Source of the DNA: Ignavibacteriota bacterium
GTDB lineage: Bacteria > Bacteroidota > Ignavibacteria > UBA10030 > UBA6906
Reading direction: 5' to 3'
Length of the DNA: 10,202 nucleotides
NCBI GenBank assembly: GCA_016209805.1
Contig: JACQVJ010000030.1
Location: 1-10,202 of the forward strand
Positions 1 to 7,321 of this stretch are shown here, piece by piece. The notes under the pieces are model-generated. The model was not told the origin of the DNA. It made no database searches and saw nothing but the letters and a program-made list of their open reading frames with translations. Both the position numbers and the translations under genes were made by a program. Every line of letters starts with the position of its first letter. The first letter of the stretch is position 1.

Positions 1-3
1 CCC

Positions 4-1431
4 ATGCGCCGCGGCGAGGAACTCACACTTAAACTCGACACCTTTGCCTTCGAAGGTAAATCCATTGCCCGTCACGAGGGGCTTGCTGTTTTTGTATACG
101 GCGGTGTCCCCGGCGATGAAGCAAAAGTCCGTCTTACCAAAATCAAGAAGCAATTTCTTGAGGCGGATGTTATTGAAGTCCTCGCACCATCCCCTCTGCG
201 CACCGAGCCACGCTGCAAACACTTCGGTACATGTGGTGGCTGCAAGTGGCAGAACGTGGACTATCAGGCGCAGTTGGACTTCAAACGTCAGCATGTGATC
301 GACGCGCTCGAACGGATCGGCGGTTTCAAAAGCGTTGCCGTAAACCCGACACTTGGTGCCGAGCAGACGTACTTCTACCGGAACAAGATGGAATTTTCTT
401 TCGGAGAGAAATGGCTGACAGAGGAAGAGTTTGAGTCAGCAGTGAACGGTCAACGGAGCGACGATGATCGATTCGCTCTGGGCCTTCACATCTCGGGACG
501 ATTCGATAGGGTCCTGGATATCGAGGAGTGCTGGCTGCAATCGGAGACAAGTTACAGGATACTGAATGCAGTCCGCACGTTCTGCAAGGAACGACATCTC
601 TCCATCTATTCCACTGTTACCCACACAGGATACCTGCGGCATCTCGTCATCCGGCAAAGCGCTCATACAAAGGAGTTGATGGTCAACCTTGTGACCTCTG
701 ATGATCGTCCGGAGATACTTGAGGAGATTACCACCCGTCTGCTTGCCGGATTTCCGCAGATCACAACGGTCGTCAACAATATCACAAGTCGGAAATCTCA
801 GGTTGCCGTTGGAGACGTTGAAAAGACCTACCATGGTCCCGGCCTTATACACGAACGACTTGGGAAGAGAACCTACCGAATCTCGGCGAATTCATTCTTT
901 CAAACAAACACACAGCAAGCGGAATGCCTTTACGAGGCGGTGAGGCGCATGGCCCGACTGAGATCGGATGACGTTGTCTTCGACCTCTATTCGGGAACGG
1001 GGTCGATCGCTCTGCACATTGCCGATGATGTGCGAGAAGTTGTAGGGATTGAAGCTGTTGAATCAGCAGTGGAGGATGCCCGAAGAAATGCAACTATTAA
1101 CAGTGTCAATAATTGTCAGTTCGTATCAGGAGACTTAAAAGAACGACTGACCAGGGATGCTTCCTGGTTGGCGCATCACCCCTTACCCAACGTCATCATT
1201 GCCGATCCTCCACGCTCGGGGATGCATGAAAAAGTATCGAAAGAAATCCTTGCGCTCCACCCCGACCGAATCGTATATGTCAGTTGCAACCCAACGACGC
1301 AGACGCGGGATTTGAGAATCCTTTGCTGTGACTCTCAGTATGCGATTGCCGAAGTTCAACCTGTGGACATGTTTCCACATACGTACCATATTGAAAATGT
1401 TGTCAGCCTAATGCGTAGCGTACGATCGTAA
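4..1431 (+). CDS. rlmD: 23S rRNA (uracil-5-)-methyltransferase, TrmA/RlmD family
   Basis: The product should transfer a methyl group from S-adenosylmethionine to C5 of a uridine in RNA, most likely 23S rRNA. Seen in the 475-residue protein: an N-terminal TRAM-like RNA-binding domain (about 3-60); a 4Fe-4S cysteine set C71-x5-C77-GG-C80 with the fourth cysteine at C176; a SAM-binding loop DLYSGTGSIAL (327-337); a DPPR motif (401-404); the nucleophile C428 in SCNP; and the probable base E464 in the HTYHIENV segment. The length fits RlmD/RumA and RlmCD proteins, and the cysteine cluster argues against classical TrmA. Which uridine is modified (U1939, U747 or both) cannot be told, so the symbol is tentative. 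The ATG lies 3 bases into the window and the MRRGEELTL beginning is typical of the family, but a slightly earlier start outside the window is possible. Nothing visible links it to the neighbouring genes. Confidence 0.93.
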   Translation: MRRGEELTLKLDTFAFEGKSIARHEGLAVFVYGGVPGDEAKVRLTKIKKQFLEADVIEVLAPSPLRTEPRCKHFGTCGGCKWQNVDYQAQLDFKRQHVIDALERIGGFKSVAVNPTLGAEQTYFYRNKMEFSFGEKWLTEEEFESAVNGQRSDDDRFALGLHISGRFDRVLDIEECWLQSETSYRILNAVRTFCKERHLSIYSTVTHTGYLRHLVIRQSAHTKELMVNLVTSDDRPEILEEITTRLLAGFPQITTVVNNITSRKSQVAVGDVEKTYHGPGLIHERLGKRTYRISANSFFQTNTQQAECLYEAVRRMARLRSDDVVFDLYSGTGSIALHIADDVREVVGIEAVESAVEDARRNATINSVNNCQFVSGDLKERLTRDASWLAHHPLPNVIIADPPRSGMHEKVSKEILALHPDRIVYVSCNPTTQTRDLRILCCDSQYAIAEVQPVDMFPHTYHIENVVSLMRSVRS

Positions 1432-1448
1432 TCACGCGAATGGAGTTG

Positions 1449-1476
1449 TTGCGGTCACGCAGGAAGGGAGTATCAT
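1449..1476 (+). promoter_or_regulatory. weak sigma70-like promoter candidate upstream of the DUF5916 gene
   Basis: TTGCGG (1449-1454, 3 of 6 matches to the -35 consensus) is followed after 16 bp by TATCAT (1471-1476, 5 of 6 matches to the -10). It would start transcription near 1483 and leave a leader of about 75 nt before the ATG at 1560. The -10 overlaps the ATG of a possible mini-ORF, so both readings cannot easily be right. It is assigned only by pattern and is weak. Confidence 0.22.
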
Positions 1477-1501
1477 GAGCTCTCCGATTGATTTTAGGTA
1501 G
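1475..1501 (+). other. possible 8-codon leader ORF with strong Shine-Dalgarno
   Basis: An ATG at 1475 follows the purine-rich stretch AGGAAGGGAG (1461-1470) with a 4-nt gap and opens an 8-codon frame, MSSPIDFR, ending at TAG 1499-1501. This is the only good ribosome-binding site between the methyltransferase and the barrel gene, whose own ATG has none. It could be a translated leader or a chance match. It has no attenuator-like run of one amino acid and no obvious hairpin after it. Confidence 0.2.
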
Positions 1502-1550
1502 TGACAGCATTATCTTGCCACAACTTCTTCTGTATACACCGATTGATCTT
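1484..1550 (+). repeat. 12-bp direct repeat upstream of the DUF5916 gene
   Basis: CCGATTGATTTT (1484-1495) recurs as CCGATTGATCTT (1539-1550) with one mismatch, 55 bp apart start to start, inside the 128-bp spacer. Paired direct repeats in a leader may be binding sites for a regulator; with only two copies this may also be chance. Confidence 0.3.
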
Positions 1551-1559
1551 TCACCGTAG

Positions 1560-4007
1560 ATGAACGAAAAGCTGGTTGCGATTCTTATTCTTGTTGCGCT
1601 TGCCAAACCAGTTCTTGCAGGCAATTCCGACAGGACGATAACGGCGGTTCGCGTCGACCCTCCCATAGTCCTCGACGGATTCGTCAACGAGCCCGAGTGG
1701 CAGAGGGCTCCACCGGCATTGGACTTCACGCAATTCGATCCGGTGGAAGGAGCCCTCCCGACAGAAGTAACATCAGTACGCATTCTCTATGATGATCACG
1801 CTCTCTACGTCGGCGTCATCTGCTACGATGCACGTCCAGGTGAGGTTGTTCCCCAATTAACGCGCCGTGACCGAACCTCGGAAGCAGACAGGTTCACGGT
1901 GCAGATCGATTCCTACCACGATCATCAGACAGCATTTGTTTTTTCGACAAATGTGTCCGGAGTGCAGAGCGATGGCGTTCTCTCACAAGACGGCAACGTC
2001 TATGACATCACGTGGGACGCTGTCTGGAATGTGAAAACCCGCTGGTACATTGATGGCTGGTCGGCGGAATTCGAAATCCCGTTCAACGCAATCCGCTTTT
2101 CACCGCAACGCGGAGAGTCGTACGAATGGGGGATCAACTTCCGGAGATATATTAGCAGAAAACACGAGACGGTAGAGTGGGTGATCGTTCCGCGTACGGA
2201 GAAGCTACAGATTCCCCATTGGGGTCACGTGCAAGGCATCAAGGATATCAGTCCCCCACTGAACCTCAGTCTCATTCCGTATTTGTCCGGCACGTCGATG
2301 TTTGAGAGCTCGACAGGGGGTGTTCCGGCAAGGTCGTCCCATGAAGCGCTGGCAGGTCTTGACCTGAAGTACGGTCTGACACGCGACTTCACGCTTGATG
2401 CGACCTTCAACCCGGACTTCGGTCAGGTAGAAGTCGATCAGGCTGTGTTGAACCTTACGGTGTTCGAGACTCGCTTTCCCGAGAAGCGCCCGTTCTTTGT
2501 TGAAGGGGCGCAAGTGTTTGCCTTCGGGACAAGTGTGGACAATACATCGCTTCCTCTGTTTTTCTCGCGTCGAATAGGCAAACGCCCATCACTCGCATTC
2601 TCCGTTGCCCCCCCTCCGGGAGGATCGATCGAAGAAAATCCCCTTGTTACAACCATCATCGGGGCGGCGAAAGTAACGGGACATTCCGGGTCAGGTCTCT
2701 CGGTCGGGGTTCTCACCGCGGCGACGGACAGAGAGAAGGCGGTGATAAGGGATTCTCAGGGAAATCGCTCCGAGGTGATGACAGAGCCCGAGGGATCATA
2801 CAACGTGGTACGGATAAAGCAGGACATGAAGGGAAACTCCTGGTTTGGCGGCATGGCGACATTCGCTTCGAGGGCACACACGCTGCCGGCCTTTTCGGGC
2901 GGTTTCGATTGGAACCTTCGATTCTCGCAGGGAACGTATACGCTTGACGGTTTCATTGCCGGCGCCCATTCGTCGGCAACTGTTACAAAGCGCGATGGAC
3001 TTGCGGGTAAGATACTCTTTTCCAAGATCAGAGCGGAGCACTGGCTCTACACGTTGTCATATGATTTCTATACGCGCTATTTCAACAGCAACGATCTCGG
3101 CTTTTTCGCACAGCCTCATGACCATGGCGGTTACGTTCAGCTTGGGTATCGAGAGACGCAAGCGAGTGGGATACTGCGGCGGTATTCGTTCTCGGTTGTT
3201 CCGGAGGCCCGCTGGAATTGGGATCGCGTGCAAACTCTTGGACTCATCGATGCCACGTGGTCGGCGGACTATACAAACTTCTGGAACACAGTTCTTGAGT
3301 ACAAGCTGAACTTGCGGGCGCACGATGACGCGGAACGCGGCATTATCGGAATCTACAGACGACCCTCGAGCCATTCCATCATCGCTTCCATCAGAACAGA
3401 TGAACGAAGGAATGTAATCGCTTCGCTGACCACGGAGTACGATTTCGATGAGAAGAAAAGAAGGACGTTCAGCACATTCCTGAGTCTGACGCTGCGCCCG
3501 GCATCGTGGATGGAGCTGACGCCTTTGGCATATTATGAGCGAACGAGGAATCTGGAGACGGGCGTTTTTAGCGGAGGAAGGATTGTGTCTGTATCCTATG
3601 CAGGGGGGCTTTATAGCCTCTTTGCCCAGCGGGACCTCGATGAGCTGGACGTTGCGATGCGCGGGATTATCACGTTCACTCGAACGCTCTCACTTCAATT
3701 CTATTCTCAAGTGTTGCTGGCCCGCGGCAAATATGATGACTACAAATTGCTTCTCAGCAGCAGGCAATTTGTGCAGCAGGTTGCCCCTTCGCCGGGCTAC
3801 GACTTTAACCAGATAGTATTCAATGCAAACCTACTGCTTCGATGGGAGTACCTCCCCGGCAGCACCCTCTATCTCGTCTGGACTCAGGGGAGGTTCGACA
3901 ATGTGGGCGACTATTCGCGCCCATTCGGAACGAGATTGCAGGATGCCTTCAAGCTACCCCATGAAGACGTCTTGTTACTGAAGGTGAGTTATTGGCTGCC
4001 GCTGTAA
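1560..4007 (+). CDS. exported CBM9-like / DUF5916 outer-membrane beta-barrel protein
   Basis: The 815-residue protein has a signal peptide (1 to about 20: one Lys, a hydrophobic stretch, cleavage near VLA-G). A CBM9-like carbohydrate-binding domain follows at about 30-228, with the usual VLDGFVNEPEW opening, an LYVGVICYD strand and an FEIPFNAIRF segment. The rest (about 230-815) is DUF5916, with the family hallmark NPDFGQVEVD (284-293) and then FPEKRPFFVEG (306-316). The remainder alternates aromatic and polar residues as in outer-membrane barrel strands, ending in LKVSYWLPL. Known of the family: widespread in Bacteroidota and relatives, function not established; sugar binding or transport is only suggested by the CBM9 part. 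The ATG is the first possible start because an in-frame TAG (1557-1559) directly precedes it. There is no Shine-Dalgarno. The 3' end overlaps the convergent hydrolase by 33 bp. No TonB box or plug domain was recognised. Confidence 0.9.
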   Translation: MNEKLVAILILVALAKPVLAGNSDRTITAVRVDPPIVLDGFVNEPEWQRAPPALDFTQFDPVEGALPTEVTSVRILYDDHALYVGVICYDARPGEVVPQLTRRDRTSEADRFTVQIDSYHDHQTAFVFSTNVSGVQSDGVLSQDGNVYDITWDAVWNVKTRWYIDGWSAEFEIPFNAIRFSPQRGESYEWGINFRRYISRKHETVEWVIVPRTEKLQIPHWGHVQGIKDISPPLNLSLIPYLSGTSMFESSTGGVPARSSHEALAGLDLKYGLTRDFTLDATFNPDFGQVEVDQAVLNLTVFETRFPEKRPFFVEGAQVFAFGTSVDNTSLPLFFSRRIGKRPSLAFSVAPPPGGSIEENPLVTTIIGAAKVTGHSGSGLSVGVLTAATDREKAVIRDSQGNRSEVMTEPEGSYNVVRIKQDMKGNSWFGGMATFASRAHTLPAFSGGFDWNLRFSQGTYTLDGFIAGAHSSATVTKRDGLAGKILFSKIRAEHWLYTLSYDFYTRYFNSNDLGFFAQPHDHGGYVQLGYRETQASGILRRYSFSVVPEARWNWDRVQTLGLIDATWSADYTNFWNTVLEYKLNLRAHDDAERGIIGIYRRPSSHSIIASIRTDERRNVIASLTTEYDFDEKKRRTFSTFLSLTLRPASWMELTPLAYYERTRNLETGVFSGGRIVSVSYAGGLYSLFAQRDLDELDVAMRGIITFTRTLSLQFYSQVLLARGKYDDYKLLLSSRQFVQQVAPSPGYDFNQIVFNANLLLRWEYLPGSTLYLVWTQGRFDNVGDYSRPFGTRLQDAFKLPHEDVLLLKVSYWLPL

Positions 4008-4916
4008 TTCGTTGGTAAGTCCTCTGTCGAAGAAATCGAGAATCCTCTGTTTGTACTCCTCTCCTCCCACCTCCGCAATGTTGTGATGCTTCGCTCCTTC
4101 GATCAGCCAGGGCTCCTTTGGATCGCCGGTGTTCTCGTAGAGTTGCCTGGAGTAGGTGTACTTGATCAAGTCATCGGCAGTGCCATGAATAATGAAGATC
4201 GGGACATGGACATTCTTGACCGCGTCGAGCGGTGAGACGACATTGGCCTTGAAATGTGCAAGGTGCTCTGAGCGCTTGATCACGATGTTTCGAAGATAAT
4301 GCCAGGGGAGCTTTATCATGCGTTTCTGGTAGTCGTCAAAGATGGTGCGGAGGGTTGCGAAGCCACTCTCGGCAACCACAGCCGCCACACGTTTATCGAT
4401 GGATGCAACCTGGATTGCAATCGCCGCGCCCATTGAAGCACCGAACAAGCCGATCCTTCCCACCGTCAGGTCATCACGGCTTTCGAGGTAATTGATGATG
4501 GTACTTGTATCATGTTTTTCATAGAAGCCATACGTGCAGAATGTTCCACCGCTGTCTCCGTGTCGTCGCTGATCGTACAGGAACACGTTATATCCCCGGT
4601 CATGCAGATGTTTCGCGAGCGAAAGTCCCACGATCTTACATTCACTCACCCCGTGTAAATAGATGATCGTCCCTTTGGATCGAGGAGCTTTGATGAGCCA
4701 GCAACTGAGATCAATGCCTTCTGCGGTTTTCAGCCATAGCTCTTCATACTCGAGGTGCAAGTCCGACGGGTGAAGAATGTTTGTGTATTTCCGGTAGAAC
4801 TCAATCGTGCGCCGATTCGGCTGCAAGAGTAGCACTGGCCCAATGACAAAGAGGAGTAGAGAGACGAAAATCATGAACAACACAACACACAGGATGAGAG
4901 CAAGCAGAATGCTCAT
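3975..4916 (-). CDS. membrane-anchored alpha/beta hydrolase
   Basis: The 313-residue protein starts with one hydrophobic helix (about 3-31) that should anchor it in the inner membrane, followed by an alpha/beta-hydrolase fold like serine aminopeptidase S33 / BAAT-type esterases. The triad is visible: nucleophile S161 in GASMG (159-163), acid D248 in HGTADD, and histidine H277 (or H278) in GAKHHN. YLHG (86-89) forms the probable oxyanion loop and DQRRHGDSGG (115-124) the usual strand-4 motif. The length and layout match the many uncharacterised 'alpha/beta hydrolase' proteins with an N-terminal transmembrane helix. The substrate is unknown; an ester, amide or thioester is possible. The start at 4916 keeps the whole anchor; Met15 inside the helix is a less likely start. 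The sequence before the ATG is C-rich on this strand, with no Shine-Dalgarno. It is transcribed towards the barrel gene and divergently from the glycosyltransferase, and probably stands alone. Confidence 0.9.
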   Translation of the reverse strand: MSILLALILCVVLFMIFVSLLLFVIGPVLLLQPNRRTIEFYRKYTNILHPSDLHLEYEELWLKTAEGIDLSCWLIKAPRSKGTIIYLHGVSECKIVGLSLAKHLHDRGYNVFLYDQRRHGDSGGTFCTYGFYEKHDTSTIINYLESRDDLTVGRIGLFGASMGAAIAIQVASIDKRVAAVVAESGFATLRTIFDDYQKRMIKLPWHYLRNIVIKRSEHLAHFKANVVSPLDAVKNVHVPIFIIHGTADDLIKYTYSRQLYENTGDPKEPWLIEGAKHHNIAEVGGEEYKQRILDFFDRGLTNELQRQPITHLQ

Positions 4917-4925
4917 GCTTCGTTC

Positions 4926-4953
4926 GGGTGGGGGAGGGTGTACGTTGCACGGG
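4926..4953 (+). other. potential G-quadruplex motif
   Basis: Four G-tracts of three or more lie on the plus strand: 4926-4928, 4930-4934, 4936-4938 and 4951-4953, with loops of 1, 1 and 12 nt. The motif sits 10 bp ahead of the hydrolase start on the template strand of that gene; the hydrolase mRNA carries the complementary C-rich run. The long third loop makes a stable structure uncertain. Confidence 0.25.
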
Positions 4954-5010
4954 AGTCAATCACAAATACCAGTTCCAGGATGAAACAATCAGACGTCAAC
5001 AAACGGCATA

Positions 5011-5039
5011 AATATAGTCAGTCCGCCGCATGGAAGCAA
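5011..5039 (-). promoter_or_regulatory. candidate promoter for the alpha/beta hydrolase
   Basis: Reading the minus strand, TTGCTT (5039-5034) is followed after 17 bp by TATATT (5016-5011). The -10 matches 5 of 6 consensus bases, the -35 only 3 of 6. Transcription would begin near 5004 and leave a leader of roughly 88 nt. Assigned by pattern alone. Confidence 0.25.
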
Positions 5040-5144
5040 CTTCGCCGAAGCTGTGCAATATTTCCACAAAAGAGACTTCTTCGCCGATTGCATTCGTTTG
5101 CAAAGGACCCCTTTTTCAACTTAGGAAAGTACCTGCTGTTAAGC

Positions 5145-5173
5145 TTGATTGCTTCTCCACCTCTTTGTATCTT
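5145..5173 (+). promoter_or_regulatory. candidate promoter for the glycosyltransferase
   Basis: TTGATT (5145-5150) and TATCTT (5168-5173) are 17 bp apart, each matching about 4 of 6 consensus bases. The predicted start near 5180 would fall within a few bases of the ATG at 5183, giving a leaderless or nearly leaderless transcript, in keeping with the absence of a ribosome-binding site. Confidence 0.27.
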
Positions 5174-5182
5174 CTTCGTCGC

Positions 5183-6352
5183 ATGTCCGACCCGATGCCA
5201 GAGCGCGTTGCCATTGTTCACGAGTGGTTTACTTCCATGCGTGGAGGAGAAAAATGTGTGGAAGCTCTCTGCGAGGTCTTTCCGCAGGCCACACTCTTTG
5301 CACTGGTGCACGTCAGAGGTGCTGTGTCGAACACAATCGAGCGGATGCCGATTCACACTTCGTTCATTCAGCATCTCCCCTTTGCCCGGCGAGAGTACAG
5401 AAAATACCTTCCCCTCTTCCCAACGGCAGTCAGGCAGTTTGATCTAAGTGAATTCGACATTGTTATCACCTCCAACCACGCGGTGGCAAAAGGCGCCCAT
5501 GTCCCCACGGGGGCGCTGCACATTTGTTACTGTCACACACCGATGCGATATATCTGGAATCTCTACGATGAGTATTTTTCGAAGGACAGGGCAAATACGA
5601 TCACGAGATTCGCAATGAGGCTCACAGTCGGGTATTTGAGGAACTGGGATCTGAAGACCGCCTCCAACCCCCACTACTTCATAGCGAACTCCAAGAACGT
5701 GCAGCAGAGAATCGAGAATCTCTATCATCGCTCTTCACACATTATTTACCCTCCTGTCGATACGTCATTCTTCCGTCTTTCAAGAAGAACGGGAGAGTAT
5801 TTTCTTATTGTCAGCGCGTTTGTTCCGTACAAGAGAATCGGTCTCGCAATTCAAGCGTTCAATCGGACAGGCGACCATCTTGTGATTGTGGGGGACGGAC
5901 CCGACGATGCGTACCTGCGGAAACTCGCGAACAGGAACGTCGAGTTCGTCGGATGGAAACCCGACACGGAGCTTCGGGAATATTATTCGCGGTGCAGGGC
6001 GCTGATGTTTCCGGGGGAAGAAGACTTTGGTATAGTGCCGGTCGAGGCGATGGCAACCGGGAAACCTGTGATCGCATACGCGAAAGGGGGTGCGCTTGAA
6101 ACGGTAGTCGACTCACCTGGACTGAGAACGGGAGTGTTGTTTTATGACCAAACTCCAGAGGCACTTATCGATGCAATCCAGCGATTCAAAGACTTAGAGT
6201 TTCATGCGGAGGAGCTTCGTGCCCATGCTCTCGCGTTTGATCGTGAGTTGTACAAAGCACGAATGAAGGCATTCATCCAGGAGAAATGGTTGCAGACTCG
6301 ATCATCGCCCGAAGCGCAAGCGAGTAAATATCTTAGAGGGACAACTCGTTGA
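5183..6352 (+). CDS. GT4 family glycosyltransferase (GT-B fold)
   Basis: A 389-residue cytoplasmic or membrane-associated transferase that should move a sugar from a nucleotide-sugar donor to a surface polysaccharide or lipid-linked acceptor. Seen: N-terminal VAIVHEW strand and GGEK loop (21-24); the CHTPMRYIW motif (117-125) typical of a WbaZ-like mannosyltransferase subgroup; an FVPYKR donor-domain loop (213-218); VGDGP; and the EX7E pair E280/E288 in GEEDFGIVPVEAM, which holds the donor. No transmembrane helix is evident. The frame is open back to an ATG at 5030, but relatives begin just before the VAIVHEW strand and the extra 51 residues look non-homologous, so ATG 5183 is chosen; ATG 5195 is equally possible. 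Neither start has a Shine-Dalgarno. Sugar and acceptor cannot be told, and no other polysaccharide gene is in the window. Its stop codon lies within the -35 box of the next promoter. Confidence 0.92.
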   Translation: MSDPMPERVAIVHEWFTSMRGGEKCVEALCEVFPQATLFALVHVRGAVSNTIERMPIHTSFIQHLPFARREYRKYLPLFPTAVRQFDLSEFDIVITSNHAVAKGAHVPTGALHICYCHTPMRYIWNLYDEYFSKDRANTITRFAMRLTVGYLRNWDLKTASNPHYFIANSKNVQQRIENLYHRSSHIIYPPVDTSFFRLSRRTGEYFLIVSAFVPYKRIGLAIQAFNRTGDHLVIVGDGPDDAYLRKLANRNVEFVGWKPDTELREYYSRCRALMFPGEEDFGIVPVEAMATGKPVIAYAKGGALETVVDSPGLRTGVLFYDQTPEALIDAIQRFKDLEFHAEELRAHALAFDRELYKARMKAFIQEKWLQTRSSPEAQASKYLRGTTR

Positions 6353-6377
6353 CATTGCGGCAACTTTTGAGTATATT
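6349..6377 (+). promoter_or_regulatory. near-consensus sigma70 promoter for the M23-bactofilin-atp run
   Basis: A perfect TTGACA (6349-6354) and TATATT (6372-6377, 5 of 6 matches) are separated by the ideal 17 bp. Transcription should start near 6384, about 22 nt before the ATG at 6406. The -35 box contains the TGA stop (6350-6352) of the glycosyltransferase. It is the best promoter seen in the window, and the eight genes after it have no comparable signal between them. Confidence 0.7.
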
Positions 6378-6405
6378 TTTCAGCCATTTTATGCAGGGTT
6401 AGGAG

Positions 6406-7311
6406 ATGTCCTCAGAGGGAAATCGACGGAAGAAGAGACCCCGGAGCTACAAGGTTATCGTTGTTCCCTCCGAGAATGCAGGAAGCCCTCGAACCTGGGA
6501 AACCACAACCCGCAAGCTCGCGATGCTTGGCGTAGCTGTTTTTTTTGCCGTAGCATTTGTGACAGTTCTTCTCCTTGGCTATACACCTATCGGCTGGTAT
6601 GTCCCGATTCAGAATCCAGAGTTGGAACAACGATACGGTCGACAGATTGTTGAGACTCAGGAGCGCCTGAACACGCTTGCAGAGCAAGTGATGGTGTTGA
6701 GGGATTACAATACCCAGTTGAGGAAAGCATTGGGAGAACAAGGCGTGCGCGATACCTCTGCTGCGCGCAATGCGTCAAACACGTACGCGTCACGCGAACC
6801 GGTTACGAGTAATCGTGTCCGCATCGATGCTGAGAGCGCTCCCATTCCTTGGGGAGCTCAAGTTGAGTATGGAGACCAGGACCCGGCATACAATGTTGTC
6901 GTCACGAATTCCGAGGGATTCAGGGGTGCGTTTCCGTTGCTTCAACCGGCGGAGGGATTCGTAACGCAGGGATTCGATCCGACGAGGAGTCATTATGGGA
7001 TCGATTACGCCACGCAGCGAGGAACCCCCGTATATGCCTCAACAGATGGATACGTTGTCTTCTCAGGATGGACGTACGAAGATGGCAACGTGATCATTCT
7101 TTCGCATGGGGGTGGGTACCTGACGGTGTACAAACATAATCAAACCCTACTGAAAAGTGTGCATACATTTGTAAAACGTAGCGAGCTCATCGCGCTGGTG
7201 GGGACATCGGGAAAAACGAGCGGCGGGTCTCATCTTCACTTCGAGGTATGGAAGGACGGTATGCCGCTCGATCCGAATGAGTTTTTGTTGACGTCAATAA
7301 AAAGACAATAG
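6406..7311 (+). CDS. membrane-anchored M23 (LytM/Csd1-like) peptidoglycan endopeptidase
   Basis: The 301-residue protein is predicted to cut peptide cross-links in peptidoglycan from the periplasmic side of the inner membrane. In order: a basic cytoplasmic N-terminus (1-37, rich in Arg/Lys); one transmembrane helix (about 38-58); a short coiled-coil (about 72-110); a variable linker; and an M23 domain (about 170-297). The zinc and catalytic residues are all present: H196 and D200 in HYGID, H244 in YKHN, and the HLH pair H276/H278 before FE. So it should be active, unlike degenerate EnvC/NlpD-type activators. The coiled-coil plus M23 layout resembles Helicobacter Csd1/Csd2 and the LmdC-type peptidases paired with bactofilins; here too a bactofilin follows after 10 bp. 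AGGAG directly abuts the ATG; AGGG 8 nt upstream is the better-spaced ribosome site. A run of eight T (6539-6546) lies in the transmembrane codons. Confidence 0.93.
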   Translation: MSSEGNRRKKRPRSYKVIVVPSENAGSPRTWETTTRKLAMLGVAVFFAVAFVTVLLLGYTPIGWYVPIQNPELEQRYGRQIVETQERLNTLAEQVMVLRDYNTQLRKALGEQGVRDTSAARNASNTYASREPVTSNRVRIDAESAPIPWGAQVEYGDQDPAYNVVVTNSEGFRGAFPLLQPAEGFVTQGFDPTRSHYGIDYATQRGTPVYASTDGYVVFSGWTYEDGNVIILSHGGGYLTVYKHNQTLLKSVHTFVKRSELIALVGTSGKTSGGSHLHFEVWKDGMPLDPNEFLLTSIKRQ

Positions 7312-7317
7312 AGAGGA
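7311..7317 (+). promoter_or_regulatory. Shine-Dalgarno supporting the GTG start of the bactofilin
   Basis: GAGAGGA ends 4 nt before the GTG at 7322. It overlaps the stop codon of the M23 gene and supports the GTG as the true start, as there is no ATG nearby in that frame. Confidence 0.65.
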
Positions 7318-7321
7318 CATC

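Larger units (their letters stand above)
4917..5182. other. divergent intergenic region
   Basis: This 266-bp spacer separates the start codons of the hydrolase and the glycosyltransferase, so it must hold both promoters. It contains a G-rich tract at its left end, an AT-rich element at 5006-5016 and a pyrimidine-rich stretch at 5150-5180. Open frames cross it but none encodes anything recognisable, and no RNA gene was seen. Confidence 0.6.

Noticed and set aside
5040..5050. CTTCG-C-CGAAG inverted repeat in the divergent spacer
   Set aside because: Five-bp arms with a one-base loop cannot form a stable RNA hairpin, and an isolated 11-bp palindrome is weak evidence of an operator.
5030..5182. 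51-residue N-terminal extension of the glycosyltransferase
   Set aside because: Relatives begin a few residues before VAIVHEW. The extension has no motif, no ribosome site and no clear signal or membrane segment.
4938..5447. 169-codon open frame across the divergent spacer and into the glycosyltransferase
   Set aside because: Most of it lies in another frame of the well-supported glycosyltransferase. The part before 5183 has no recognisable domain, and its hydrophobic stretch looks coincidental.
7288..7297. Perfect palindrome TTGACGTCAA near the end of the M23 gene
   Set aside because: It lies in coding sequence, is short, and appears only once in full in the window; no -10 at a useful distance turns it into a promoter.
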